From a virus, in IMG/VR virus record IMGVR_UViG_3300043409_000026, positions 1-27,436 of that record: a DNA stretch of 27,436 nt; one strand, given 5' to 3'. The position numbers and the translations under genes are program-made. Below are positions 4,109-13,370 of the stretch, piece after piece (within the stretch, counting starts at the first letter, position 1; each line of letters opens with the position of its first letter). The notes beneath the pieces were generated by a model. That model ran no database searches. It worked only from the letters and a program-made list of their open reading frames with translations, and was not told where the DNA came from.

Positions 4109-6505
4109 ATGGCAGATTTAGGTGCAGCATTTGGATTTTATCCACAGTTAAACAGGCGCAGACAGGGTAGCCCTGCTGATTCTGCTAATCTGCCTGTTGA
4201 TGTTCTAAGGGGACGTTTAGCGGGTTTGCTAGGTTTACCTGCTGACATAGCTAATTTACTTAGGTCGCCAAGCCCAACAGAAATGTTTGGTGATGTTAGT
4301 TATGAAGCACCAGCGCAGTTTCCTTACACAACAGAGAAGTTCTTAAAAGACTTACCACTTGCACCAACATCAAGAGTTGGTCAGGTAGCAGGTCAAGCAG
4401 CGTCATTTGTTCCGTTAAACCCAATGCCAGCCGTAAGGGGTGTGCAAAAGATAGGACAAATGGCAGGCGAAGAACTGGCTGCTACGATGATGGGTCAGCG
4501 TCCTAACAGCATGATGAGCAAGGTAGTGCCACAGCCATTGTTTGCTGTTGCGCCAGAGCAAGGATTGTTATCTGTCAAAACAGAGCCTATTGAAAGCCTA
4601 TTACAGACCAAGCCACAAGCACCAGTTTCTGACATTGGTTTCTATTCAGCTACTGAGCAAGCAGCATTAAATTTAGGCAGAAACAAGGGAACTGGTCAGT
4701 CTTTCATTAACGACTTGATGAAAGCACCTGACGTTAAGAAGGAAGAACTGCAATTCACAGGATTGGATGAGTTCCTGAGAGACAAGCCTAATGTTACTAA
4801 ACAAGAGGTTCAAGACTTTTTGGCTAACAATCGTGTAGAAGTTAAAGAAGTAACTTATGGTGCGGCAATAGCGGAAGACCCAATAGGCATTGCTAAACGC
4901 AAAGAAGTCTTTGATAAGTACGAGCCAGAGATTCAGGCTTTGTATAAAGAAATGGATGACCCTAAATATAAGCTAGTTAATAGAGGAATGGGCGCAGAAG
5001 AATACAACCGAGGCGTTGTTTTGCAAAATAGGGGCTTTAGAGGTGAGCAGTTAACAGCGCAAGAACAACTCGAATTAGACGATATTTTGAGGCGGCTTGA
5101 CGGCAATACTGTTCAAGAGTTTGCCAATGTTGAAGAAGCAAGAAAAGTTTACTCAGGAATGAGTCAAGAAGAAAAACTGATGCACTCAATTAGACCTGTA
5201 AAAAGTTCGACTGAATTGCAACAAGAAATAAATAAAATTCAAAATGTTAGAGATGTTGAAGCTGATGCTTTATATGTAGTACCAGAGTCAACTCCAACTA
5301 AATTCGGCAAATACCAATTAGCGGGTGGTGAGAACTATCGTGAGATATTGTTGACATTGCCATCTTCTAAAACAGCAATGGAAGAATTTTTAAATGTAGC
5401 TGGCAAAAAATATGGTGGTAATACACCAAGAACTCAATGGTCGCCAGAAGATAATGCAATGTATGAAAAATTATTGCAAGAAGAACGAACACCAATTCAA
5501 TCCGAATATCGTTCATCTCATTTTAGTGAGCCAAACATCCTAGCCCACATGAGGGTTAATGACCGAGTTGATGCTGATGGTAAAAAGATGCTATTGGTTG
5601 AGGAAATTCAATCTGATTGGCATCAAGCTGGCAGGGAAAAAGGGTATAAAGGCAAAGGAACACTAAAAGAATTGCCAGAAAATTATTTTGTCCAAGAAAT
5701 TAAAACAATTGATGGCGACACTATGTATGTCGTTAGAAATAAAGACAATCCTAGTGTTGTACTTAACAAAGATTACAACAAGCAAAGTGCTATCAATGGC
5801 GTTGTAAATGAATTAAATGCCTCATCTGCTGGTGGCGTACCAGACGCACCTTTTAAAGACACATGGTATCAACTAGCACTAAAGAGACTAACCAAGTACG
5901 CTGCCGACAATGGCTATGAGCGTATAGGTTTGACTACTGGTAAGCGTCAAATTGAAAGATTTGCAGATGAATTACGTCAGAATGTTGACGAAATTGCTTT
6001 TTCTTCTGGGTATCCAAGCAAAGATATTACAACGATTTCTGCATCTCAGAATGGACAGTTAGCATTTACAGGAACTGTAAAAGACGGAAAGTTTCTTGAT
6101 GGTCAAGCACGAGGTAAAACAGTAGAAGAAGTTTTAGGTAAATCTATGGCAAAACAGATTGCAGAAAAAGAATCTGGAGTGCTTAAAGGTGATGACCTAA
6201 CCATTGGTGGCGAAGGAATGAAGAAATACTATGACGATATTTATCCTAAGTTTTTGGATAAGTACGGCAAGAAGTATGGCGCAAAAGTAGGTGAGACACA
6301 GATAACAACAGATTACGCTAGGGATGCAAGCGGGATTCCTGCACAGCGTCCATCAAAAGAAACCATCCGTTATCTGGACATTACTCCTCAAATGAAAGAG
6401 GGAACATCTAAAGGTCAACCCTTATTTGCTGCTACTCCACTATTACCAGCAACAAGCCTACTAGACGAAGAAAAGCGCAAAGAGATTACAAGTCTGTTAG
6501 AATAA
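4109..6505 (+). CDS. Large polyvalent-type phage protein (about 798 residues)
   Basis: The start is ATG 4109; an in-frame GTG at 4100 overlaps the previous stop and is less likely. Residues 1-120 are Ala/Leu/Pro-rich with possible amphipathic helices (GLLGLPADIANLLRS). Residues about 178-251 (FYSATEQAAL...GLDEFLRDKPNVTKQEVQDFL) and two further blocks near 465-510 (SHFSEPNILAHMR...LLVEEIQSDWHQAGREKG) and 584-615 (TWYQLALKRLTKYAADNGYERIGLTTG) are conserved in large multidomain phage proteins of the polyvalent type. Such proteins are often thought to be delivered with the DNA, which is not shown here. It ends with RYLDITPQMKEG and QPLFA, also typical. Arginine codons shift from CGT to AGA around 5090-5520, hinting at mosaic origin. 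The biochemical role is unknown. Confidence 0.65.
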   Translation: MADLGAAFGFYPQLNRRRQGSPADSANLPVDVLRGRLAGLLGLPADIANLLRSPSPTEMFGDVSYEAPAQFPYTTEKFLKDLPLAPTSRVGQVAGQAASFVPLNPMPAVRGVQKIGQMAGEELAATMMGQRPNSMMSKVVPQPLFAVAPEQGLLSVKTEPIESLLQTKPQAPVSDIGFYSATEQAALNLGRNKGTGQSFINDLMKAPDVKKEELQFTGLDEFLRDKPNVTKQEVQDFLANNRVEVKEVTYGAAIAEDPIGIAKRKEVFDKYEPEIQALYKEMDDPKYKLVNRGMGAEEYNRGVVLQNRGFRGEQLTAQEQLELDDILRRLDGNTVQEFANVEEARKVYSGMSQEEKLMHSIRPVKSSTELQQEINKIQNVRDVEADALYVVPESTPTKFGKYQLAGGENYREILLTLPSSKTAMEEFLNVAGKKYGGNTPRTQWSPEDNAMYEKLLQEERTPIQSEYRSSHFSEPNILAHMRVNDRVDADGKKMLLVEEIQSDWHQAGREKGYKGKGTLKELPENYFVQEIKTIDGDTMYVVRNKDNPSVVLNKDYNKQSAINGVVNELNASSAGGVPDAPFKDTWYQLALKRLTKYAADNGYERIGLTTGKRQIERFADELRQNVDEIAFSSGYPSKDITTISASQNGQLAFTGTVKDGKFLDGQARGKTVEEVLGKSMAKQIAEKESGVLKGDDLTIGGEGMKKYYDDIYPKFLDKYGKKYGAKVGETQITTDYARDASGIPAQRPSKETIRYLDITPQMKEGTSKGQPLFAATPLLPATSLLDEEKRKEITSLLE

Positions 6506-6545
6506 AGTATTACTTAACCTTGACCAACCCTAGAGGAGTCAAACA

Positions 6546-7169
6546 ATGATTGAAAAAAATACCAAATGGTATGTCTATGAACTCATCAATCCGATAAATG
6601 GAAATGTGTTTTATGTAGGCAAAGGTACTGGTAACAGAATAGACCAGCATGAGCGTGATGCCGCTAAAGGGGTATGCTCAAAAAAATGTAATAAAATCAA
6701 TTACATAATTAAACGTGGTTTCAAAATAAAGAAACAAAAAGTAGCACTATTTTGGGATGAACAGGCTGCTTATGACCATGAAACTGACTTAATTGCTCAA
6801 TATGGTTTATCTAATCTCACAAACATCATGGCTGGCGGTCAAGTTGCATTTGATAGGCGCTTAGTTGAGCGTAAGACTCGAATCAAAGAGCCACAGTTTT
6901 CTTTACCTGATTGGCTTGAAAAGAAAAAGCCAGACCATCCTACATTTAGCCGTTTTGCTGAATGGTTTAAAACTGGGATGTACACAGGTAAGAAAATATC
7001 TGTAAGTAGCGAAGACCCAAGACTTACATATCATTGTGTAATTACAGAAGTTGTCTATAACAAGATTTTGCCAATGTTTTGGGAAAAGATTAAACAAGAC
7101 GATAGAGCCATTGAGATATTTACTCAAAGGATGAAACATCACAATGTGGAGTTGGTATATGGCGGCTAG
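6546..7169 (+). CDS. GIY-YIG homing-type endonuclease
   Basis: This 207-residue protein has a strong ribosome-binding site (GAGGAG at 6532-6537). Residues about 7-90 form a GIY-YIG nuclease domain of the LEM-3-like kind: WYVYELINP, VFYVGKGTGNR with the conserved Gly-Lys-Gly and Arg, a His-Glu pair (HERDAA), and a later Glu-containing helix (ETDLIAQYG). The rest (from about 100) has no domain I recognise and may bind the target DNA. It lies between the polyvalent protein and the small terminase gene, overlapping the latter by 11 bases, a common position for freestanding homing genes. It would cut a site in related phages lacking it; the site is unknown. Confidence 0.85.
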   Translation: MIEKNTKWYVYELINPINGNVFYVGKGTGNRIDQHERDAAKGVCSKKCNKINYIIKRGFKIKKQKVALFWDEQAAYDHETDLIAQYGLSNLTNIMAGGQVAFDRRLVERKTRIKEPQFSLPDWLEKKKPDHPTFSRFAEWFKTGMYTGKKISVSSEDPRLTYHCVITEVVYNKILPMFWEKIKQDDRAIEIFTQRMKHHNVELVYGG

Positions 7170-7392
7170 AAAACGAAAGGTTACTTTGAGCGATTCATGG
7201 AAAGATGGAATAAAAGCCTCTGTGATTATGGGACGTTTGTATAACCATGTTCAAGGCGAAACAGAGATGAGTCAGAGCCAAATAAAAGCGGCTCAGATTA
7301 TTCTTTCCAAGTTAGTTCCTGATTTGTCTCGTGCTGAGATTGCAGGTGATGCTGATAAGCCAATTGAGCATAAAGTTACATGGGCGAAGTAA
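7159..7392 (+). CDS. terS: Terminase small subunit
   Basis: The product is 77 residues from ATG 7159, with GGAG at 7147-7150; an in-frame ATG at 7144 lies further within the GIY-YIG gene. The sequence ends with MSQSQIKAAQIILSKLVPDLSRAEIAGDADKPIEHKVTW, the typical tail of small terminase subunits that pair with this type of large subunit. The shortened N-terminal region (MAARKRKVTLSD...) could still form a DNA-binding helix pair. It recognises phage DNA and regulates packaging initiation. The 13-base overlap with the large subunit gene at 7380 supports the call. Confidence 0.8.
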   Translation: MAARKRKVTLSDSWKDGIKASVIMGRLYNHVQGETEMSQSQIKAAQIILSKLVPDLSRAEIAGDADKPIEHKVTWAK

Positions 7393-8642
7393 TCGAAATT
7401 CCCTATAAGCCAAGGGAACACCAACTAAAGATACATGAGTTACTAGATGGCAACAGGTTTGCTGTGGTAGTGGCTCACAGGCGGTTTGGCAAGACAGTCG
7501 CTGCTCTTAACCATCTAATCCGTGAGGCGGTGCTAAACGAGCAAGAAACACCTAGATACGCTTACATTGCGCCTACCTATGGACAAGCAAAGCGTGTGGC
7601 TTGGGACTATCTCGTTAAATACACTACTCCGCTAGGCGGTACTAACAACATCTCAGAGTTGCGAGTTGACTTCTGGGGTAGGCGTATTCAACTGTATGGC
7701 TCAGACAACCCTGATTCCCTGCGAGGGCAATACTTTGATGGGGTTATCGTAGACGAGGTGGGTGACCAAAACCCTAAGATATGGACAGACATCATCAGAC
7801 CAAGTATTGTGGACAGAAAGGGCTGGTGTTTATTTATTGGTACGCCAAAAGGTCATAACCACTTCAAAGAACTGCGAGACAGGGCAAAAACTGAGGATGG
7901 ATGGGGCTTGCTAGAGTTTAAAGCCTCAGAGACAGGGGTGGTTGATGACACAGAACTGAGGGCGGCTAAGAATGAGATGGGTGAGGATAAATATCGCCAA
8001 GAGTTTGAGTGTAGCTTTGACGCTGCTGTAGAAGGCTCTTACTTTGGTCAAATCCTTAATGAACTGGAAGAAAAGAAGCACATGCAAGAGATTCCCAGAG
8101 AGGAGTTGAGTAGGACTTTTACTGCTTGGGACTTGGGAATGGGTGACTCTACGTCTATCTGGGTGGCTCAATTGGTGGGTACTGAGGTTAGATTACTGGA
8201 CTACTACGAGAATCACGGAGTAGGTTTAGACCACTACGTTAAGTGGATTAAGGACAATGACTATCTCAAAGCAGAGCATATTCTGCCCCATGACGTTAGG
8301 GTCAGGGAACTTGGGACAGGTAAGAGCAGAATGGAAATGCTTGAGGAATCAGGACTAGAAGTCAAAATAGCCCCAAGGATGGGACTAGATGATGGCATCC
8401 AAGCTGTAAGAAGGTTGCTGCCAAGGTGCTGGTTTAACGTACCTAAAGTGCAGATAGGATTGAACTGCCTGAGAAACTATCGCAGAGACTACGATGAGAA
8501 ACGTAAGATATTCTACGAAAGACCACTACACGATTGGTCAAGTCATGGCTCTGATTCTTTCCGCTACTTAGCCCTTGGATTGGATGAAGGTCATTCAACG
8601 TGGTCTAAGCCGATTAACTCATTACCGAAATGGATAGTTTGA
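7380..8642 (+). CDS. terL: Terminase large subunit (packaging ATPase and nuclease)
   Basis: This 420-residue protein has a Walker A-like AHRRFGKT at 32-39, Walker B with VIVDE at 122-126, and a coupling motif FIGTPKG at 152-158. The C-terminal RNase H-like nuclease has D251 (TAWDLGMGD), D305 (LPHDV) and D392 (SHGSDSFRY) in the expected order. It pumps DNA into the procapsid through the portal and cuts the genome. All key residues appear intact. It overlaps terS upstream, and its TGA overlaps the next ATG. Length is somewhat short but usual for this podovirus group. Confidence 0.97.
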   Translation: MGEVIEIPYKPREHQLKIHELLDGNRFAVVVAHRRFGKTVAALNHLIREAVLNEQETPRYAYIAPTYGQAKRVAWDYLVKYTTPLGGTNNISELRVDFWGRRIQLYGSDNPDSLRGQYFDGVIVDEVGDQNPKIWTDIIRPSIVDRKGWCLFIGTPKGHNHFKELRDRAKTEDGWGLLEFKASETGVVDDTELRAAKNEMGEDKYRQEFECSFDAAVEGSYFGQILNELEEKKHMQEIPREELSRTFTAWDLGMGDSTSIWVAQLVGTEVRLLDYYENHGVGLDHYVKWIKDNDYLKAEHILPHDVRVRELGTGKSRMEMLEESGLEVKIAPRMGLDDGIQAVRRLLPRCWFNVPKVQIGLNCLRNYRRDYDEKRKIFYERPLHDWSSHGSDSFRYLALGLDEGHSTWSKPINSLPKWIV

Positions 8643-8821
8643 TGTATGTACAAATGCAGGGTGTAAATCTAGCACCTAAAGTAAAAGAACTTGAAAAACG
8701 TATCGAAATGCTTGAAAATGTGGTAAATGAGTTAAAATTGGACAAACCCAGAATTGGAAGACCTCCAAAGGACAAGCATGGAACAGAACGAACTGAAGTC
8801 AATACTACAGGCAGAGATTGA
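8642..8821 (+). CDS. Hypothetical coiled-coil protein with GRPPK motif
   Basis: This encodes 59 residues from ATG 8642, overlapping the terL stop (TGATG); an in-frame ATG at 8630 is also possible. A short coiled-coil-like segment (KVKELEKRIEMLENVVNELK, about 13-32) is followed by RIGRPPKDK, which resembles an AT-hook-like minor-groove motif. The last 44 bases overlap the start of the portal gene. A role as an accessory packaging or DNA-binding factor is guessed from position alone. Confidence 0.6.
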   Translation: MYVQMQGVNLAPKVKELEKRIEMLENVVNELKLDKPRIGRPPKDKHGTERTEVNTTGRD

Positions 8822-10910
8822 TGACGCTATTGGCTTTATTGAAAGTGAAACTGTTGAACAGCGTAAACAGGCTCTGGAGGCTTATCTACGACAGCCATAT
8901 GGTAATGAAGTTGAGGGTAAGTCTCAAATCGTTACAGGAGAAGTGGCAGAAGCGATAGATGGTGCGCTGCCTAGCCTAGTCCGTATCTTCACAGGCTCAG
9001 ACAATATCGTAGTCTTTGAGCCACAAGGCCCAAGGGATGAAGCCTCTGCAAAACAGGCCACAGACTACTGTAATTGGGTATTCTCACGAGACAACGAAGG
9101 CGTAGCCATTCTGCACGATTGGTTCAAGGATGCACTCTTACAGAAGAACGGCATCCTAAAAGCGTATTGGGAAGATAAAGAAGACATAACCAAAGAGCGT
9201 TACTTTGACTTGACTAACGATGAGTTAGCAATGCTGATGAGTGATGAGACTATGGAGATTGTTGAGCAAGATACGACAGAGTTCCCAATATTTGACCCAA
9301 TGGGACAGCCAGTTATAGACCCAATGGGTATGCCTGTGATGGGTGCTACACACAATGTTGTGGTGCAGCAAAAGAAGAAGTCAGGCAAGGTAACGATTGA
9401 GAACGTGCCCCCAGAGGAGTTCTTAATTAGCAAGAAGGCTAGAACTATTGCTGATTCACCTTTTGTAGCCCACAGACAGATGTTGACTCGTAGCACTTTG
9501 ATGGCTATGGGTTTTAACAAGAAGCAGGTAGAAGGCTTGCAAATGGGTGATGCTTTAGCGTACACACCAGAGCGTGTGGCTCGTTATGCAGCAGGTGAGC
9601 AACCTTACCAAACGCAGACTGATGACCCTGCGATGCAAGAGATTGAAGTCTTTGAGTGTTATGTCAAAACTGATATAGATGGCAAAGGCATTGCTTCATT
9701 GGTTCAAGTGTTCTACGCTTCTAATGAAATCCTAGAGGATGCCAAGGGTAAGGAAATGGTTGAGGAAGTGGACTATGTTCCTTTCCACTCAATCTGTCCT
9801 ATTCCAATTCCGCACAAGTTCTTTGGGAACTCGTTAGCTGATAGAACAGTTGACCTACAGTTAATCAAGACCACTATTACTCGTCAGATGTTGGATAACT
9901 TATATCTGACAAACAATGCTCGTGTTGTTGCGGTGGAAGGTCAAGTAAACCTAGATGACTTGCTTACATCTACTGCAGGTGGTGTTATTCGTGCCAAGTC
10001 TCCTAATGCTGTCCAACAGTTAGTTGTTCAGAACGTGGCTTCTCAGGCTTTCCCAATGCTTCAATACTTGGACACAATCCAATCTAAGCGTACAGGCGTG
10101 TCTGATGCCTCACAAGGGTTAGACCCCTCTGTTTTACAGAATGTTACGGCAGCAGCAGTAGCCTCTATGCAACAAGCTGGCGCAGGTAAGATTGAACTAA
10201 TGGCTCGAATCTTTGCTGAGACAGGCGTTAAGTCTTTGTTCAAGGGCATACTACATTTGTTATGTAAGTACCAAGACAAGGCTCGTTTGGTGCGTATGAG
10301 AGGAGAATTCGTAGAGTTTGACCCTCGTACATGGGCTAACCAATACGATGTGTCTATCAACGTGGGTTTAGGCGCAGGGAATCGTCAAGAGCAAATGGCT
10401 ATGTTGTCTATGGTTCTTGCTAAACAAGAGCAGTTGATTGGGCAGTACGGCCCTGCTAATCCTTACGTTTCCCCTGCTCAGTATCGTGGCACATTGGGAC
10501 GCATGGTAGAGATTGCAGGGTTTAAAGATAGTGCTGAGTTCTACAAAGCTATTACGCCAGAGCAAGACCAAGCGTTGAGTAATCCTCCTCCACAACAACA
10601 GCAAATGCCTCCAGAAGTTCAAGCATTGATGGCTAGGACTCAAGCTGAGATACAAGCCAACCAAGCTAAAGCACAAGCTGATATGCAGATGCAACAACAG
10701 CAGATGCAGATTGACATGGAGATGGCGCAACAGAAGGCTGGACTTGAGATGCAATTGTTGCGTGAGAAGGAAGGTGCTAAGTTGCAATTAGAGCGTGAGA
10801 AACAACAGGCTTACTTTGCATTAAAGCAACAAGAGTTTGAAGCAGAAGCACAATTGAAAGCAATGAAGATTGGTGCTGGCATTACATCCAACGTAGAGAT
10901 TAGAGGTTAA
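8778..10910 (+). CDS. Portal protein, SU10-type
   Basis: This is a 710-residue protein. The start is ATG 8778 with AAGGA at 8768-8772; an upstream TTG at 8754 is rejected. The N-terminal core (AYLRQPYGNEVEGKSQIVTGEVAEAIDGALPSL...TDYCNWVFSRDN) is typical of SU10-type podovirus portals. The central wing holds Pro/Gly/Met-rich repeats (FDPMGQPVIDPMGMPVMG near 180-197). The stem-clip part (FFGNSLADRTVDLQLIKTTITRQMLDNLYL) is followed by the crown. The last 120 residues are Gln-, Met- and Glu-rich long helices, matching an extended barrel. It forms the dodecameric vertex through which DNA enters and leaves. The order terS-terL-portal is standard. Confidence 0.93.
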   Translation: MEQNELKSILQAEIDDAIGFIESETVEQRKQALEAYLRQPYGNEVEGKSQIVTGEVAEAIDGALPSLVRIFTGSDNIVVFEPQGPRDEASAKQATDYCNWVFSRDNEGVAILHDWFKDALLQKNGILKAYWEDKEDITKERYFDLTNDELAMLMSDETMEIVEQDTTEFPIFDPMGQPVIDPMGMPVMGATHNVVVQQKKKSGKVTIENVPPEEFLISKKARTIADSPFVAHRQMLTRSTLMAMGFNKKQVEGLQMGDALAYTPERVARYAAGEQPYQTQTDDPAMQEIEVFECYVKTDIDGKGIASLVQVFYASNEILEDAKGKEMVEEVDYVPFHSICPIPIPHKFFGNSLADRTVDLQLIKTTITRQMLDNLYLTNNARVVAVEGQVNLDDLLTSTAGGVIRAKSPNAVQQLVVQNVASQAFPMLQYLDTIQSKRTGVSDASQGLDPSVLQNVTAAAVASMQQAGAGKIELMARIFAETGVKSLFKGILHLLCKYQDKARLVRMRGEFVEFDPRTWANQYDVSINVGLGAGNRQEQMAMLSMVLAKQEQLIGQYGPANPYVSPAQYRGTLGRMVEIAGFKDSAEFYKAITPEQDQALSNPPPQQQQMPPEVQALMARTQAEIQANQAKAQADMQMQQQQMQIDMEMAQQKAGLEMQLLREKEGAKLQLEREKQQAYFALKQQEFEAEAQLKAMKIGAGITSNVEIRG

Positions 10911-10912
10911 TC

Positions 10913-12286
10913 ATGGCATCAGCAGCACTTACTTATGCTTTAAACAATGGCATTAGCCAAGCCCAATACTATAAAAACATCTTTGATTATGTGAATAACA
11001 ATCGTGGCTTGAACGATGTTCAGCTAAGAGATGAGATGGATAGGCTTGGAGTAAGTACAGAAGATGTGGCTGCTGCTACTGGTGTTCCGTTGGCTGGTGT
11101 TCAGACTCGCTATAACGTAGCTGACGAAGTTACCCCTACAGTTTCTGCTGATGATGCTTACAGGCTATACACGCAAGCTAGAGGTAACGCAACTCAAGGT
11201 GCGCAATCACTTCTCAGTTTTACAAATCCTAACGGCTCTGCGACACAAGAATCAATCGACAGAGCAAACGCTTTTCAAGCTGAAGCTGGCAATAGGGCTT
11301 TAGCGCAAGCTGGTTATTCTTTAGACCAAAATGGCAATTTAGTTCCCTCTGGTAGTTATGTTGCGCAAGCAAATATTCCTGTATCTGTTGGTGTGACTTC
11401 TGGTCTAAACAACAACATGACCCAAGCGCAGATTGACAAAAACATCTTTGATTTTATAAATGCAAATCGTGGTTTAAATGATGTTCAGTTAGCTGCTGAG
11501 ATGGATAGATTGGGCATTAGCCCTAATGATGTTGCTCGTGCTACTGGTGTAAGTTATGAGAGCGTAGCAGGTAGGTATAACGCTGCAAAGACAGGTAATG
11601 TTGGCGGTGCTAACAATACGGCAATCACAGACATTTTTAATCAGTATGTAACTCCTACTGGAACAGGATTAATTACTGGAACAAACACAGTAGTTGGCGG
11701 TATTGGCAATGACACAATAGTTGGCGGTACAAACACAGTAGTCGGAGGTACTGGAAACGACACAGTAGTTGGTGGGACAAGCACGATTGTTGGCGGCACT
11801 GGTAACGACACAGTAGCTGGTGGAACAGGGGTTGTAACATTTAACCCTGCAACCATTGCCCAACCAACTGTAACTGCTGGTCAAATGCGTGAGTTGTTCC
11901 CATCATTTGCGGAATCTAAGCGTTTAGCAGGTGCGATGGTTGCTGGTCGTCCAAGCACACAAAGCATCATTAACATGATTCAAGGTGGTTCTGCTGTTGC
12001 AACTCCTACAAATACAGCTGCCTCAACAGTTAGACCAACATCTACTGTTACTGCGCCAGTTAATTTAATGGATGCTTGGAGAGCAGCAGAGAGTTCTGGA
12101 AATTATGGTGCTGTAGCTAATTTGCTAAGAGGCGTAACAACTGCTGACTTGCGTAACTATGGCGCATCCCCTGCTGATATTGCTTACATTACATCTCGTC
12201 CACAGATAGCGGGTATGTTCCCGACAACTGCTGGCGCAACTACTACCCCATCATTGAATAACGTATTGAGCATGATTTCTAAGTGA
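10913..12286 (+). CDS. Unknown head-region protein with duplicated domain and RTX-like repeats
   Basis: This 457-residue protein starts two bases after the portal stop. Residues 12-70 and 167-226 are copies of one domain, sharing KNIFD(Y/F), RGLNDVQL, EMDRLG(V/I)S, ATGV and RYN. Residues 256-303 are three 16-residue repeats of the form GTxTxVGGxGNDTxxG. The GGxGxD element is that of RTX calcium-binding nonapeptides, but the spacing is longer than classical RTX tandems. The rest is Thr/Ala-rich, with a helical domain near 385-440 (NLMDAWRAAESSGNYGAVANLL). I do not recognise the family. Position between portal and scaffold suggests a virion or assembly protein. Calcium binding is inferred from the motif only. 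Confidence 0.75.
   Translation: MASAALTYALNNGISQAQYYKNIFDYVNNNRGLNDVQLRDEMDRLGVSTEDVAAATGVPLAGVQTRYNVADEVTPTVSADDAYRLYTQARGNATQGAQSLLSFTNPNGSATQESIDRANAFQAEAGNRALAQAGYSLDQNGNLVPSGSYVAQANIPVSVGVTSGLNNNMTQAQIDKNIFDFINANRGLNDVQLAAEMDRLGISPNDVARATGVSYESVAGRYNAAKTGNVGGANNTAITDIFNQYVTPTGTGLITGTNTVVGGIGNDTIVGGTNTVVGGTGNDTVVGGTSTIVGGTGNDTVAGGTGVVTFNPATIAQPTVTAGQMRELFPSFAESKRLAGAMVAGRPSTQSIINMIQGGSAVATPTNTAASTVRPTSTVTAPVNLMDAWRAAESSGNYGAVANLLRGVTTADLRNYGASPADIAYITSRPQIAGMFPTTAGATTTPSLNNVLSMISK
11678..11821 (+). repeat. Three 48-bp repeats encoding RTX-like GGxGND units
   Basis: Units at 11678-11725, 11726-11773 and 11774-11821 each encode 16 residues with GGIGND or GGTGND at the centre. The protein copies differ at a few positions and the DNA copies differ further by synonymous changes. 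Confidence 0.85.
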
Positions 12287-12293
12287 GACAAGA

Positions 12294-13370
12294 ATGAACT
12301 ATTTAGAATTGCGTAATGCGGTTTCTGGGAACAATCCTCAAGATGTCAGTTATGAGGACATTGTTTCTGGCATACAGAGCCAGTATCGTCCACAGACTCA
12401 GTTTGCGCCTACAAGGTCATTGCTAGATACGCTTGGCACTCAGTTACCTGACCAACCAAGAATTGCTTATGGCTCGTTACTACAAGCACAGCCAAGGGTT
12501 CTTCCTACACCCATGACAACAATTAGGAATCCTGATGCAGCAGCAAGCCTAGATTCTGGCGTAATCAATCTTGGTGCAGAGACAGCAAACACAGGTTTGG
12601 GCGGTGGTAGAGACTTATCAGGTACGCTTGTTTATAACAATGACTTTAGTAATGCTGGGACTACAGGCGTGGACGCATCTGGAGTAAACAGAGGTTTGTT
12701 TGGAACTAATGTCACAGGAACAGACATAGCCAATGTTGCAGGGACAGTAGCACCGATAGCTGCTTTAGCGGGTAACTCAGACCTAGTTAAAACAGCTATT
12801 GCGCTAAACCTAATTGGTTCTGCTGCTGATATTCGTACAGAAGCAGATGTTCTGAACTTGGGAACTAAGATAGCTATGTTGGCGGCAGGGCCAGCAGGGA
12901 ACGTCATAGCAGCAGGTTTAGGTTTGGCTTCAGACAATACACCCATGACAGTTAACGCTTTGCTTGGGCTTACAAATCCAACCTTGAATCTTGTTAATCA
13001 AATTTCTGGCAATCTAACTGGCTACACATTAGGCGACATTGTTAATGGTTTGCTAAACGCACCAGAAGGCTCTGTTTCTGAGTATGGTCTATTGGGTGCT
13101 GCTAACCTAGCAAATACTGCTGACGCAAGCAGAAGAAGGGCAGGTGCTGCCTATGACAGTTTAGAATCAAATCAATTAAGGGTGCTTGCTGACCTTGGTG
13201 ATACAGAAGCTAGAGATACATTGTTGGCTAGGTCTGGCGGTGGCTCTACCTTTAACCCAATAAGTGAATTAGGTACTGCTAGGGGTAACAGTTACTTTAA
13301 CTTGTTTACCCCTGTTGGCGGTGTAGCAAAACCCAACCCAACTATAACGAGGGCTATCCTTGCAGAATAA
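12294..13370 (+). CDS. Unknown Ala/Gly-rich head-region protein (358 residues)
   Basis: ATG 12294 follows the previous stop by a few bases. The first 80 residues are polar, Gln/Pro-rich and probably disordered. Residues about 140-235 are hydrophobic and rich in Ala, Gly, Leu and Ile (DIANVAGTVAPIAALAG, IAMLAAGPAGNVIAAGLGL), so parts could enter a membrane or pack as internal helices. The C-terminal part has charged helices (RRRAGAAYDSLESNQLRVLADLGD). No family is recognised. Its place between portal and scaffold, next to another repeat-rich protein, suggests a minor virion or internal protein. The stop overlaps a TTG start at 13360. Confidence 0.65.
   Translation: MNYLELRNAVSGNNPQDVSYEDIVSGIQSQYRPQTQFAPTRSLLDTLGTQLPDQPRIAYGSLLQAQPRVLPTPMTTIRNPDAAASLDSGVINLGAETANTGLGGGRDLSGTLVYNNDFSNAGTTGVDASGVNRGLFGTNVTGTDIANVAGTVAPIAALAGNSDLVKTAIALNLIGSAADIRTEADVLNLGTKIAMLAAGPAGNVIAAGLGLASDNTPMTVNALLGLTNPTLNLVNQISGNLTGYTLGDIVNGLLNAPEGSVSEYGLLGAANLANTADASRRRAGAAYDSLESNQLRVLADLGDTEARDTLLARSGGGSTFNPISELGTARGNSYFNLFTPVGGVAKPNPTITRAILAE

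Noticed and set aside
9200-10787. Several minus-strand frames across the portal gene
   Set aside because: They lie fully within the well-supported portal gene, lack domain features, and no promoter or operon on the minus strand is seen.
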